This document shows, piece after piece, positions 1 through 8,934 of a stretch of DNA of 64,000 bases. Source of the DNA: SKLM01 sp964575455. Lineage in GTDB: Bacteria > Chloroflexota > Anaerolineae > B4-G1. Position numbers and translations under genes: made by a program. The stretch spans positions 1 to 64,000 of the forward strand of contig CAZNRX010000008.1 in the NCBI GenBank assembly GCA_964575455.1. The letters are read 5' to 3'. A model generated the notes under the pieces. The model had not been told where the DNA came from, did not search any database, and worked only from the letters and a program-made list of their open reading frames with translations. Numbering within the stretch: position 1 is the stretch's first letter; every line of letters begins with the position of its first letter.

Positions 1-67
1 CTTCAGTGGCCCAGTTCTGCCTTCCAGGAGCTTGTCCCCAGTGTGTAACGCTCCCCCGAGCGGGTAC

Positions 68-95
68 TTGCGTCCATTGCCCCCCGGCGTATAAT
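68..95 (+). promoter_or_regulatory. Predicted sigma70-type promoter of the cupin gene
   Basis: TTGCGT at 68-73 and a perfect TATAAT at 90-95 are separated by 16 bp. Only seven bases separate the -10 box from ATG 103, so the predicted transcription start falls on or next to the start codon and no SD can be present in the mRNA. This implies a leaderless or nearly leaderless transcript. Seen in sequence; activity is inferred. Confidence 0.6.
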
Positions 96-102
96 CACGG
101 CG

Positions 103-771
103 ATGTCCAGACTTACTATGTACAGTGTGCCAGAGATAGCGGCCGGGCTCGAAGAACCGTTCTCGATGGCTAACGTTGTCTATGTGGACGATCTCCTGGT
201 CAGCGTCTACATCTGCCAGGGTGTTCTTCAGTGGCATAGACACGTCGACATCGATGAGCTGTTCTGGGTCTACGAGGGCGCCATGGTGCTGGAGAGCGAA
301 CGTGCCGACGTTCCCTTAGGGCCGGACGAGCTGGTGGTTGTGCCAAAGGGCACCAGACACCGATCGGCATCCGCTGCCCGCGCCACGGTGCTCCTGCTGC
401 GTTGTGGTCTCCTGCCGAACCGTAAGAACGGCAAGCGCCGGCTCTACGTCACCGATGAGACGGGTTTGCCCTACGTCGACCTCCACAGGGTCGCGCAGAT
501 GCTCACGTCGGCCTTCCACTTCCACACGGTGGCGCAGGTCGAGGACTCCAGGATCGAGCTAGCGCGCGGCAGCGGCCGTTGGCCCATCGAGCTGCCAGTC
601 GCACACGACCGCATGATCTACGTCGTGGACGGCTCCCTCACCGTCCGCACGGTCAGGGATAGGCTGCGCCTGTCGCCGGGCGACTTCACCGTCATACCTC
701 GCGGCGCCTTCTACCACCTCTACACGGATGAGAACGCGCTTCTGGTTCGGGTGACGCGCGAGGCGCTGTGA
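103..771 (+). CDS. Two-domain cupin protein
   Basis: A 222-residue bicupin-like protein of unknown substrate. The N-terminal domain has a canonical cupin motif 1, H45-x-H47-x4-E52-x6-G59, and motif 2 with P81-x-G83-x2-H86, the usual ligands for Fe, Mn or Zn. The C-terminal domain (about residues 155-215) keeps the beta-barrel pattern and a P-R-G-x3-H remnant but has no HxH, so it probably lacks a metal site. There is no signal peptide, so it should be cytoplasmic. ATG 103 follows a consensus promoter with no room for an SD. The stop codon overlaps the start of the next gene, so the two are probably translationally coupled. Enzyme versus ligand sensor cannot be decided from the sequence. Confidence 0.8.
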   Translation: MSRLTMYSVPEIAAGLEEPFSMANVVYVDDLLVSVYICQGVLQWHRHVDIDELFWVYEGAMVLESERADVPLGPDELVVVPKGTRHRSASAARATVLLLRCGLLPNRKNGKRRLYVTDETGLPYVDLHRVAQMLTSAFHFHTVAQVEDSRIELARGSGRWPIELPVAHDRMIYVVDGSLTVRTVRDRLRLSPGDFTVIPRGAFYHLYTDENALLVRVTREAL

Positions 772-1559
772 TGCCGTGCCTCTTCGAGGACGTCTCGGGC
801 GACATCTCCCCTCGCTGGAACCGGCACGTCAAAGGACAGGGCTCGCTGGAGCGATCTGATGCAACGCTCTGCTTGGTGAACGCGGACACGTCCTCGAGTC
901 ACTACACCAATGCCCAGCTTGATGATTATCAGGGCCTACCCCGTCGCCGCTTCCTCTGGCGTCCACCGCTGGCGCTGACCGTGCGGGCGCGCTTCTCACA
1001 CTCGAAGGGGGAGCTGCGCGGCACTGCCGGCTTCGGCTTCTGGAACGACCCCTTCCTGATGACCGATAGACGGGTGCCGACCCTGCCTCGCGCCATCTGG
1101 TTCTTCTACGGGTCGCCGCCCTCTGACATGAAGCTCGATCTGAACACGTCGGGCCAGGGCTGGAAGGCGGCCACCGTCGACGCCCTGCGCCCCATCGCTC
1201 TCCTGCTGGTGCCCCTGGCCCTCCCGGCGGCGCTGCTGATGAATCTGCGACCTCTCTACCACGCGCTCTGGCCGCCCATCCAGCGCGCACTGAACGTCCG
1301 AGAGGCGCTTGTGGACGTGCCTATGACTGAGTGGCACACCTACGTCATCGCCTGGGGTGAGGAGCGTTCCACGTTCACCGTCGATGGCCAAACAGTCCTG
1401 GGGGACGCCCCATCGCCCTGGGGCCCACTGGGCTTCGTCATGTGGCTGGACAATCAGTACATGATCGTCAAGCCGTGGGGCCGCTTCGGCTGGGGGCTGC
1501 TGGAGGCGCCCGGCCTCCAATGGCTGGAGGTCGATCACCTGGCCATCGACCCAGCCTAG
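768..1559 (+). CDS. Concanavalin-like beta-sandwich protein of unknown function
   Basis: A 263-residue protein. It starts at GTG 768 (overlapping the cupin stop by four bases) or at ATG 771. The central part alternates short aromatic-rich strands, and the segments around residues 65-100 and 185-260 (a 'WHTYVIAWGEE' strand followed by an 'FTVDG' turn) resemble LamG or family-16-glycosidase-like concanavalin folds. A hydrophobic stretch near residues 140-160 could be a membrane segment or a buried helix. The typical GH16 catalytic E-x-D-x-E box is not evident, so binding rather than catalysis is more likely. The overlap with the cupin gene suggests a shared function, possibly handling of a small sugar- or lipid-like ligand. 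The family assignment is tentative. Confidence 0.6.
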   Translation: MMPCLFEDVSGDISPRWNRHVKGQGSLERSDATLCLVNADTSSSHYTNAQLDDYQGLPRRRFLWRPPLALTVRARFSHSKGELRGTAGFGFWNDPFLMTDRRVPTLPRAIWFFYGSPPSDMKLDLNTSGQGWKAATVDALRPIALLLVPLALPAALLMNLRPLYHALWPPIQRALNVREALVDVPMTEWHTYVIAWGEERSTFTVDGQTVLGDAPSPWGPLGFVMWLDNQYMIVKPWGRFGWGLLEAPGLQWLEVDHLAIDPA

Positions 1560-1770
1560 CCGCCAGGCCAAAGTCGTAACGCCACTTCGATCCAGCCTTA
1601 CTATCGACTGACCCCATCCAAGTCTACCGCATGCCGTCTCGTACACACAGAGCAATCGCCTATGGCCGGGAACGTACGTCAACGAATGGGATGCACCATG
1701 CCGACGACACGATGTTGTTCTTGGAGCTCTGGTGGTGCAGTGGGGCGAGGGCCTCGAAAGGAGGGAGTCT

Positions 1771-1840
1771 GTGGGGCGTCATGCCCACAGAAACGTCGAT
1801 TTCGGGGGTGAAGTGGGGCGCTATGCCCATCGATGTTGAA
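1771..1840. repeat. Two-copy direct repeat with hairpin potential
   Basis: GTGGGGCGTCATGCCCA (1771-1787) recurs as GTGGGGCGCTATGCCCA (1813-1829), each followed by a GTCGAT or ATCGAT motif and a GAA. Each copy can fold on its own GGGC/GCCC arms. The unit length is about 42 bases. Function unknown. Confidence 0.6.
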
Positions 1841-2226
1841 TGATGACACTTTTTTCTGAGAAACAACATCGGCACCACTGACAGAATGTCGACATCCGTT
1901 TGCATCAGGCGCCAGGCACCGTGAGCACCCTTTTTCGGGGAAGCCAATCGACTGAGGGGTGAAGGACGGGCATTGGAGGTTGAAGGTTGGCGTGATCTGT
2001 TAAGGTGCTGATATTCGGGTCGGTCGACGTTGACCCTATGGTAGGGACATTATACTACAGGAAGTCCTCTATGTCAATAGGGCAAGTTTTAGATATTTTT
2101 TGGGAAAAGTACCCAGGACCAGATCCAGGCCGAACTAATTGGTTCTACTGGGGCTGATTCTGCCCAGGCGTAATGCCCGGGCATCCTCGCCATATGCGAT
2201 TGCCCTGCGCCGTCCTTACGCACGTC

Positions 2227-2255
2227 TTGACTCCTCTGGCGTGGCATGATAGAAT
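2227..2255 (+). promoter_or_regulatory. Promoter, extended -10 type
   Basis: TTGACT (2227-2232), a 17-bp spacer and TAGAAT (2250-2255) preceded by TGA, giving an extended -10. It lies about 390 bases before the giant exported-protein gene and could drive it with a long leader. The promoter and the following 45 bases, including 'GGTCGCCCT-GCGGCGAGAGG', closely resemble those in front of the SARP-type regulator at 18065-18139. Confidence 0.6.
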
Positions 2256-2652
2256 GGCTCAATCAACAACCGTCAGGTCGCCCTGCGGCGAGAGGGGGAG
2301 TGGTGAGCTTCAAGCGGTGCCCTTTTCAGTCGCGCATTATGATCGGCCTCACCCTCAAGCATGGCTGGTCAGCACTCTCTGGCGTAGCCCATTGGGGCGG
2401 CGCCTCCGTCTCTCGGGGTCTGGCGTGTTGGGACAGCCCCCTATCCTTTGTGGTCCATCCCGGCGGACGTCCCTGTGTCGTCCATCCGTTCTGGAGGTAT
2501 CGTCAGATCTCCATCCCAGACAACGTCATATATGGCCCGGTTCGATCCTGGATTGACGTCTGACCCGACGTGAGAGGCTTCCAGTCTCTCGCCATTCGCG
2601 ATGAGGTCCTCAGCCCTCACCTACGAGGGCGAGACAGAAAAGGAGAAGGAAG

Positions 2653-5600
2653 ATGGGAGACCAAAGGAGCTCGATCGTTCTTGCGCTATCGGTTCTGGTG
2701 GTGGGCCTGCTCGTCGCGGGCTCGGCAGCGGCCTGGGCCGTGCCCGACTCCGAAGCGGCGATGTCGCCTCCATCGGGCGCCTCGGTCCGACACTACGACC
2801 TGGGTGACGGCCGCTATGCAGCGGTCCTTCCCGCTGTTGCGTGGCCGGCGGACACCTACAATCAGACGTCATGCATCGACACCTATGTCTTCAGCCACGA
2901 TTCGGATGCCAGCTACTGCAATGACATCGAATTCCGCGTTGGTCACGTCGATACGAAGGTTGGTAACGCGATACATCGGGCCTTCCTGGGGTTCCATCTT
3001 TCCAGCATCCCCTCGGACGCCGTCGTCACCTCGGCTCGCGTCTACGCGTATGCGAACAAGGGGTGGGGCCGCGGCTCCGGTGCCATCATCTGGGCACGGC
3101 GGGTGACCAGTTCCTGGGGTTGTCCCCTGATCTGGAAGTATCGGCCTCCATCCGTGTCAGTCAATTGGACATCGGTCGGTAGCAGCTCTGGTTGGTACTA
3201 CTGGATCATCACCAACATGGTGGAGAGCTACTGGATCGGGAGCGATTTCGGCAGCGGCGATAACCATGGCCTGGAGCTGCGCGGTCCAGAGAGCGGCGAA
3301 GACTATGGGCGCTCCTTCTGCACCAGGAATTACGCAGGGTCCACCTACGACCCGTATCTGGTGGTCGAGTACGAGCTGGTCACCCCCACGCCCACCCCAA
3401 GCGCTACCCCCAGCAGAACCCCGACGCCCACCGGCACGCCGACGCCTACGCCCACCCCAACGGTCAGCCGTGTCTGTGAGGATCTGGTGGTCAATAGCAC
3501 GGACGACGTGGACGATCTGGCCTGCGATGCAGCCCACTGCTCGCTGCGGGAGGCCATCATCTGCGCCAATGGGGACCCGGTTCTGGATCACATCACCTTT
3601 GACGTCCCGGACACCGATCCGAACTTCAATGGTACATGGTGGGTCATCTCACCCGATAGCGCCCTGCCAGCCCTCACGGACAACGGCATCTTCGTCGATG
3701 GCCCTTCTCAGGCGACCAATCAAGGAGACACCAACCCCGACGGGCCGGAGATCGTGATCACCGGCGTGGACGCCGGGGCAGCCCATGGTCTATGGATCCG
3801 AGCCGCCTACTGCGTGATTCGGGGTCTCGATATCGTCAACTTCGAGCTCAACGGTATCGGCATCTCCGGAGGTTCAGGTGTCTACCTTAACACCGTCGAG
3901 CATAACTACATCGGCATCGATGCTACCGGCACTGCAGCCAGTCCGAATGGGCAGAGCGGTGTCTCCATCTGGGACGGTGCCAACACCAACTGGATTGGCC
4001 CCGGCAACGTCCTGTCCGGCAACGGCATAGGCGGCCCCATCGGTATCGGGGTCAACATCTTCGATTCGTTCAATAACACGGTCAAGGGCAACTACATCGG
4101 CACCGACGCCAGCGGCGAAGCGGCTTTGCCGAACACACGAAACGGCATGGAGGTATCGCAGTCTGAGGGCACGGTCATCAAAGAGAACGTGATCAGTGGA
4201 AACACCTACGCTGGCGTGAAGATGTTTGTCGTGGAGGGGGCCGAGGTGCGGGACAACGTCATCGGCCTCAACGCAGCCGGAACGCTTCCGGTGCCCAATG
4301 AAGGCGAGGGTTTGATCATCGAGGACGAGGCTACGGACGTCACCGTCGGCCCCGACAACGTCATCAGTGGTAACGGCGGGAACGGCATCGGCCTGAAGGA
4401 TCCCGGTGTGCACGACCTCACGGTCTTCGGCAACACCATCGGCGCCGATGCCACCGGCGCGCTTCCCATTCCCAACGGGGGTAACGGCATCCAGGTGTTC
4501 GATCACGTGCACGACGTCACCATCGGCCCCGATAACACCATCGCCCACAACGCCGAGCACGGCGTCTATCTATACGATGAGGCGTACGATAACACCATCG
4601 GTCCCGACAACGTCATCGCCCACAACGGCGCCGACGGCGTCCGCGTGGATGGCGAACACTCCCTGTTCAACACCATAACCCAGAACAGCATCACAGAGAA
4701 CGAGGCCCTGGGCATCGAGAACATCGGCGGTGGCAACACAGAGCTGCCGCCCCCACTGATTGTTGATTACACCCCAACGCAAGCCAGTGGCACAGCCGAG
4801 CTCCCCGGTGGGGCACCGTGTGCAGGTTGTACGGTCGAGGTCTTCTCCGACACCGGCGGCGAGGGGGCCCAGTATCTCGGCTCTGGCACCACCCTTGCCG
4901 ATGGCTCGTGGACGGTCGGTTTCGCCGTTCCACCGGACCACGAGTACCTCAATGCCACCTGTACCGACACTGACGGCAACACCTCCGAGTTCTCGGGCAG
5001 CCCTGTCCCTTTCCTCATTCCCGCCGTCGAGGTGGACAAGGAGCCTGTGGATCCGCCGGGCGGGGTGGTTGGGGTGGACGACGATGTCGCTTTCCGCGTC
5101 ACCGTCCGCAACGTCGGAACTGCCGTCCTCACCGAGGTCCGGCTCAGCGACATCTATGACTCCGCGTGTCTGGCGTTCGTGACCAGCGATCCCTATCCGG
5201 ACACCGTGGATCTCGTCGCCCACGAACTGATTTGGGAGGACCTCACCACCCGTTTCGGCGACCTGGAGCCTGGGGACGAGATGTCATTTTCCGTCCATTT
5301 CAGGGCCGTCGCGCCCTGCTTCGCCATGAACTGCGTGCGGGTGGACGCCGAGGACGGCGCGGGGAACCCCGTGAGCGACCGCTGGTGTGCGGATGTCACC
5401 ATTGAGCCGGGCCCGCCGGAGATCGAGGTGCACAAGGTGGTGATGGACCCGGTGGTGTGCGTGGGCGATCCGGTGATCTTTGTCGGTGTTGTCAACAACA
5501 CCGGAGGGCTGCCTATCTCTAGCATCGCAATGACTGACACCTACGACATGGGCTACCTGGCGAGCCTCAACGACCCGGCGATCTGGGGGCCCGATGACGG

Positions 5601-8600
5601 CGAGCTGAATCATTTCCTCCCGGACTGGCCTCACGTCCTGCCCTGGTGGCCACCAGACTCGTTGATGGTGTGGCCCCTGGTCTTTCGGGCCGAGGCCGAG
5701 ACCGCCTCAACGGTGGATACGTTCAAGGCGATGGTGAACGACGTCCCAGCGACCGAGCGAGGCGACACAGAGTCGGTGACCATCCTACCGGAGCCGGGCC
5801 CGTGCGCGGGCAACCTGGTGACCAACGGAGGCTTCGAGGACGGGTTGAGCGGCTGGATCGTTGCCGCGGGCGCCCCCGGGACGACGAGGGTCGAAAGCCA
5901 CTCCGGGGCTTCCTCGGCGCTCGTGGGGATCCTGCCGGATGGAGTGGATGCGCTGGGGCTGGACGCTCTGGGGCAACGCATCAGGATTCCGGCGGATGCC
6001 CACCACGCCCAACTGAGGTTCTGGTACAAGGTGGACAACAGCGAGGATCCTGATACACGCTTCAACTGGTTCGAGGCCGCTGTTGGTGTGGTGGGCACCG
6101 GCGAGGAATTCACGCTTGTCGATAGAACCGCGGACAGCGGGGGATGGCAGCAGGTCACATGGAACGTTCCCTATCACCTGATCGGGGAGGAGATCGCGTT
6201 CGCGTTCGTGGCTATCAATGATGGATCCTTCGCTTGTCGCAAGCTGTGGGCCTTCGTCGATCAAGTGGAGGTCTGCGTATCTCGCTGTGGCCCGGACGAG
6301 GTGCCTCCGGTCTTCGTCCCCGGCATGTGCTGGAAGGCGGAGGACTGGCCCGACTACGCCCCCAACGGCATGCCCGACTTCGACCAGCGCGGATACTACA
6401 CAGAGACCAACGGCACGATCTTCACCCGCACCGTGGACGGCCCCGCCGCCTCCGCCAACTCCCTCTGGTGGTTCGATTCGAAGTTCGAATCGGGGGCCAC
6501 ACCGCCGCCGGGTGTCTCCGACAGCTATCCCCTGGTGGAGCCCTACGGCGCCTGGGACGACCACGACCCGGAGAACGTCCCACCGCTCGTCCTGGACCTG
6601 GTCAAGCGTATGCAGACCGACGGGTTTCCCGATCAGCCGGAGGCGTGGATCGGCACCCGGCCCGATGACCTGGCCAACGGCATCCGCGACCTCCTGGAGG
6701 AGAGGGAGCTGCTGGATGACTACAGCGTCACCCTGGAGCGCAATCCGTCCTACTACCTCGTCCGCGATGAGGTGCAGCGCTGTGAGGACGTGCTGCTGTT
6801 GCTGGGCTTCTGGGAGCATCAGCCGGACGGATGGCGACGTCTGGGCGGTCATTGGGTCAACAGCGCCGGGGTGGACTGCGGCTTAGCTCCGCCCGCTAGC
6901 GAGCGGCGGATCGGCATCAGCGATCCCTTCATCGACAGCGCCGAAGCGGGTTACCCCGGGCGCCACCTCCCGGTCCTGGGCCACGGCTACCCCCACGACT
7001 GGCGGCTGCACGATGATGCGGCCTACGTCTCGCACGACGTCTATGACGCCTGGATCGGGCGGCAGGACTGGGGGCTGGTGGACTACGTTCGTCGGGACAG
7101 GGTCACAGGTGAGTTCTACCCCGACGTCTTCCGCTTCTGGGAGGCCAACACGCCGCGTGAGTTCGAGGAGGTTCAGGCGGAGGAGTATCAGGACGGGGCG
7201 ATTCGCGTCGTCTCCGAGTATATGGTCGCCGTGTCACCCCTTGAGGATGCCGTGAGCCTCTCCCTGATGCCCGGCTTCGTCGATGCCCCTGTAAGCGACG
7301 TGTTCGCCGTGGACGTGATGGCGGAAAGCCGGACACAGCCCTTCGATACTGTGCAGGTCTACCTGGATTTCGATCCGGACCAGCTTCAGTGTGTGGATGC
7401 GTCCGGCAATCCCATCAGCGAGACCGTCCCCATCTCACCGACTGAGGTCGTTCAGAACGAGATTGACAACGAAGCGGGTGAGGTGAACTACGCTGCTCAT
7501 GTGGCGTTTGGTGAGCCGGCGCTGACCGGTCGGGTGCAGGTGACCCGGCTCTACTTCCGACCCGTTGCCGCCACACCGGCGGAAGGCACGCAACTCACGT
7601 TCAACTGGACCACCCCGCGCCGCACCGACGTCCTCTCGGGGATCACATCGGTGCTGGGGCGGGTGAGGGAGACGACGGTCCGAGCTGGCGATCCAGCCGT
7701 CATCCAGGGCAGGGTCGTCTTGCAGGGTCGGCCCGCGCCCCCTGATGCATTGTGGGAGGTCCCGCTGACGGTGGAGCTGCGCGATCCGGCCACCGACGCG
7801 ACTCTGCAGATCTTCGCCCCCCACACCGACGATCAAGGTCGCTTTGAGATCGGAGGTGTGACGCCGGGCACCTACGACCTGCGGGTCAAGGGTATGCACA
7901 CGCTGGCCAACCGCTGGTCCGAGCTGACGCTCGCGGTCGGTGACAACGCGGTGGACCTGGGCGAGCTGCTGGAGGGCGACGCCGACAACGACAACGACGT
8001 CGACGCCTCCGACGCCTCGCTGGTTAACCTGGCCTTCGGCACGGCCCCTGGCGACGCCAACTGGGATCCGAGGGCGGATTTCAACGAGGACGAGGTCGTC
8101 GACGGGGTGGACATGGGGCTTCTGGGCGCCAGCTTCGGCCGGGTCGGCGACGTCGAGGTCGGTCCCAGCGCGGCTTCGCTGTTGCTGGGGAGCGCAGCTG
8201 CCGACCTCGGCCTAGCTGGCGGCATCCACGCAATGTCCGACGCGGTACGTGCCACAGCCCCTGTCTCCATCACGTTCTCTCCCGCTTCGGTGACCGCGGA
8301 GGCGGGCGACATCTTCACCGTCGACGTCGTCATCCAGGCCGGGGCGCAGCCGGTGGATACGGTGGAGGCGCACATCGTCTTCCCGGCCGGCGTGCTGCAG
8401 GTGGTGGACGCGGGCGGCGATCCGGCGACGGCGGTGGAGGGCGGCACTGCCTTCGACATGGAGCTGACCAACGGCGCCGACAACAGCGCGGGCACCATCG
8501 ACTACGCGGCCACCATGCTGGGCGACTCGGTGAGTGGCAATATCACCGTCGCGACGCTCCGCTTCGAGGCTCTGAGCCCCACGCTGGGCGAATGGCTCCG

Positions 8601-8739
8601 TTTCCAGGTCTGGCCGCCGGTGAAGACGGACGTGACCTATCTGGGCGAGTCGGTACTGACGGACTGGCCGGCCGCCGGGGTCACGGTGGAGGGATATCCG
8701 AGGGTCTACTTGCCCCTCATCCTGAAGGGCGGTTCCTGA
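2653..8739 (+). CDS. Giant exported multidomain protein (beta-helix, DUF11, cohesin-like, dockerin-like)
   Basis: A 2028-residue extracellular protein. AGGAG lies eight bases before ATG 2653 and a signal peptide spans about residues 1-29. Approximate domain order: DNRLRE-like domain (60-250); Thr-Pro linker (242-275); CSLREA motif (near 295-301) leading a right-handed beta-helix with many 'GNxIG' turns (300-700); two DUF11-type repeats (800-1050); an 'NGGFEDGLSGW'-type carbohydrate-binding-like module (1054-1210); a region I do not recognise (1220-1525); a cohesin-like module (1528-1680); a carboxypeptidase-regulatory-like domain (1680-1770); a dockerin-like EF-hand pair with D-x-D-x-D loops (1775-1833); and a second cohesin-like module (1868-1985). 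It ends in 'VYLPLILKGGS', a C-terminal tag often seen on exported Chloroflexota proteins. A surface adhesin or scaffold role is inferred. No catalytic domain was recognised. Confidence 0.85.
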   Translation: MGDQRSSIVLALSVLVVGLLVAGSAAAWAVPDSEAAMSPPSGASVRHYDLGDGRYAAVLPAVAWPADTYNQTSCIDTYVFSHDSDASYCNDIEFRVGHVDTKVGNAIHRAFLGFHLSSIPSDAVVTSARVYAYANKGWGRGSGAIIWARRVTSSWGCPLIWKYRPPSVSVNWTSVGSSSGWYYWIITNMVESYWIGSDFGSGDNHGLELRGPESGEDYGRSFCTRNYAGSTYDPYLVVEYELVTPTPTPSATPSRTPTPTGTPTPTPTPTVSRVCEDLVVNSTDDVDDLACDAAHCSLREAIICANGDPVLDHITFDVPDTDPNFNGTWWVISPDSALPALTDNGIFVDGPSQATNQGDTNPDGPEIVITGVDAGAAHGLWIRAAYCVIRGLDIVNFELNGIGISGGSGVYLNTVEHNYIGIDATGTAASPNGQSGVSIWDGANTNWIGPGNVLSGNGIGGPIGIGVNIFDSFNNTVKGNYIGTDASGEAALPNTRNGMEVSQSEGTVIKENVISGNTYAGVKMFVVEGAEVRDNVIGLNAAGTLPVPNEGEGLIIEDEATDVTVGPDNVISGNGGNGIGLKDPGVHDLTVFGNTIGADATGALPIPNGGNGIQVFDHVHDVTIGPDNTIAHNAEHGVYLYDEAYDNTIGPDNVIAHNGADGVRVDGEHSLFNTITQNSITENEALGIENIGGGNTELPPPLIVDYTPTQASGTAELPGGAPCAGCTVEVFSDTGGEGAQYLGSGTTLADGSWTVGFAVPPDHEYLNATCTDTDGNTSEFSGSPVPFLIPAVEVDKEPVDPPGGVVGVDDDVAFRVTVRNVGTAVLTEVRLSDIYDSACLAFVTSDPYPDTVDLVAHELIWEDLTTRFGDLEPGDEMSFSVHFRAVAPCFAMNCVRVDAEDGAGNPVSDRWCADVTIEPGPPEIEVHKVVMDPVVCVGDPVIFVGVVNNTGGLPISSIAMTDTYDMGYLASLNDPAIWGPDDGELNHFLPDWPHVLPWWPPDSLMVWPLVFRAEAETASTVDTFKAMVNDVPATERGDTESVTILPEPGPCAGNLVTNGGFEDGLSGWIVAAGAPGTTRVESHSGASSALVGILPDGVDALGLDALGQRIRIPADAHHAQLRFWYKVDNSEDPDTRFNWFEAAVGVVGTGEEFTLVDRTADSGGWQQVTWNVPYHLIGEEIAFAFVAINDGSFACRKLWAFVDQVEVCVSRCGPDEVPPVFVPGMCWKAEDWPDYAPNGMPDFDQRGYYTETNGTIFTRTVDGPAASANSLWWFDSKFESGATPPPGVSDSYPLVEPYGAWDDHDPENVPPLVLDLVKRMQTDGFPDQPEAWIGTRPDDLANGIRDLLEERELLDDYSVTLERNPSYYLVRDEVQRCEDVLLLLGFWEHQPDGWRRLGGHWVNSAGVDCGLAPPASERRIGISDPFIDSAEAGYPGRHLPVLGHGYPHDWRLHDDAAYVSHDVYDAWIGRQDWGLVDYVRRDRVTGEFYPDVFRFWEANTPREFEEVQAEEYQDGAIRVVSEYMVAVSPLEDAVSLSLMPGFVDAPVSDVFAVDVMAESRTQPFDTVQVYLDFDPDQLQCVDASGNPISETVPISPTEVVQNEIDNEAGEVNYAAHVAFGEPALTGRVQVTRLYFRPVAATPAEGTQLTFNWTTPRRTDVLSGITSVLGRVRETTVRAGDPAVIQGRVVLQGRPAPPDALWEVPLTVELRDPATDATLQIFAPHTDDQGRFEIGGVTPGTYDLRVKGMHTLANRWSELTLAVGDNAVDLGELLEGDADNDNDVDASDASLVNLAFGTAPGDANWDPRADFNEDEVVDGVDMGLLGASFGRVGDVEVGPSAASLLLGSAAADLGLAGGIHAMSDAVRATAPVSITFSPASVTAEAGDIFTVDVVIQAGAQPVDTVEAHIVFPAGVLQVVDAGGDPATAVEGGTAFDMELTNGADNSAGTIDYAATMLGDSVSGNITVATLRFEALSPTLGEWLRFQVWPPVKTDVTYLGESVLTDWPAAGVTVEGYPRVYLPLILKGGS

Positions 8740-8767
8740 GACGTAGGAGGGGATGCTTGACGTAGCG

Positions 8768-8802
8768 AAGCCACCTGTTACGCCCGATGCAGGTGGCTTT
8801 GC
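8768..8802 (+). terminator. Rho-independent terminator
   Basis: A perfect 10-bp stem, AAGCCACCTG (8768-8777) with CAGGTGGCTT (8790-8799), has a 12-base loop and is followed by TTTGCTTT. It lies 28 bases after the stop of the giant exported-protein gene. Confidence 0.85.
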
Positions 8803-8934
8803 TTTACGTCTTTGGTGGAACGTGGGCCCGATGACCGCGTTCACCGGGACGCATCGCGCAAGCCCGTCCGATCTGCGCGGGGTATCGCCGCTGCGCGGGG
8901 CGAGGAAGGTTGCCGCCCGAGAGGAGGGAGGAAC

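Larger units (their letters stand above)
1560..2652. other. Gene-poor 1.1 kb intergenic region
   Basis: No convincing gene was found between the concanavalin-like gene and the giant exported-protein gene. The stretch holds a short tandem repeat with hairpins (1771-1840), an AT-rich patch around 2041-2130 with a weak TTGACC / TATACT pair spaced 15 bp, and a good promoter at 2227-2255. Several open frames exist here but have no family resemblance and poor start contexts. Confidence 0.6.

Noticed and set aside
1..48. Open frame ending in TAA at 46-48 at the window edge
   Set aside because: Only 15 codons are visible with no recognisable motif; it could be a gene tail or chance.
1660..1947. Minus-strand frame of 95 codons
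   Set aside because: Composition-driven; it crosses the hairpin repeat and has no motif.
2030..2056. Promoter TTGACC / TATACT
   Set aside because: The 15-bp spacer is short and there is no gene at a suitable distance.
2173..2563. Two overlapping plus-strand open frames of 105-127 codons
   Set aside because: No family pattern. GTG 2300 has an SD-like sequence, but the product does not resemble the regulator that follows the matching promoter at 18065.
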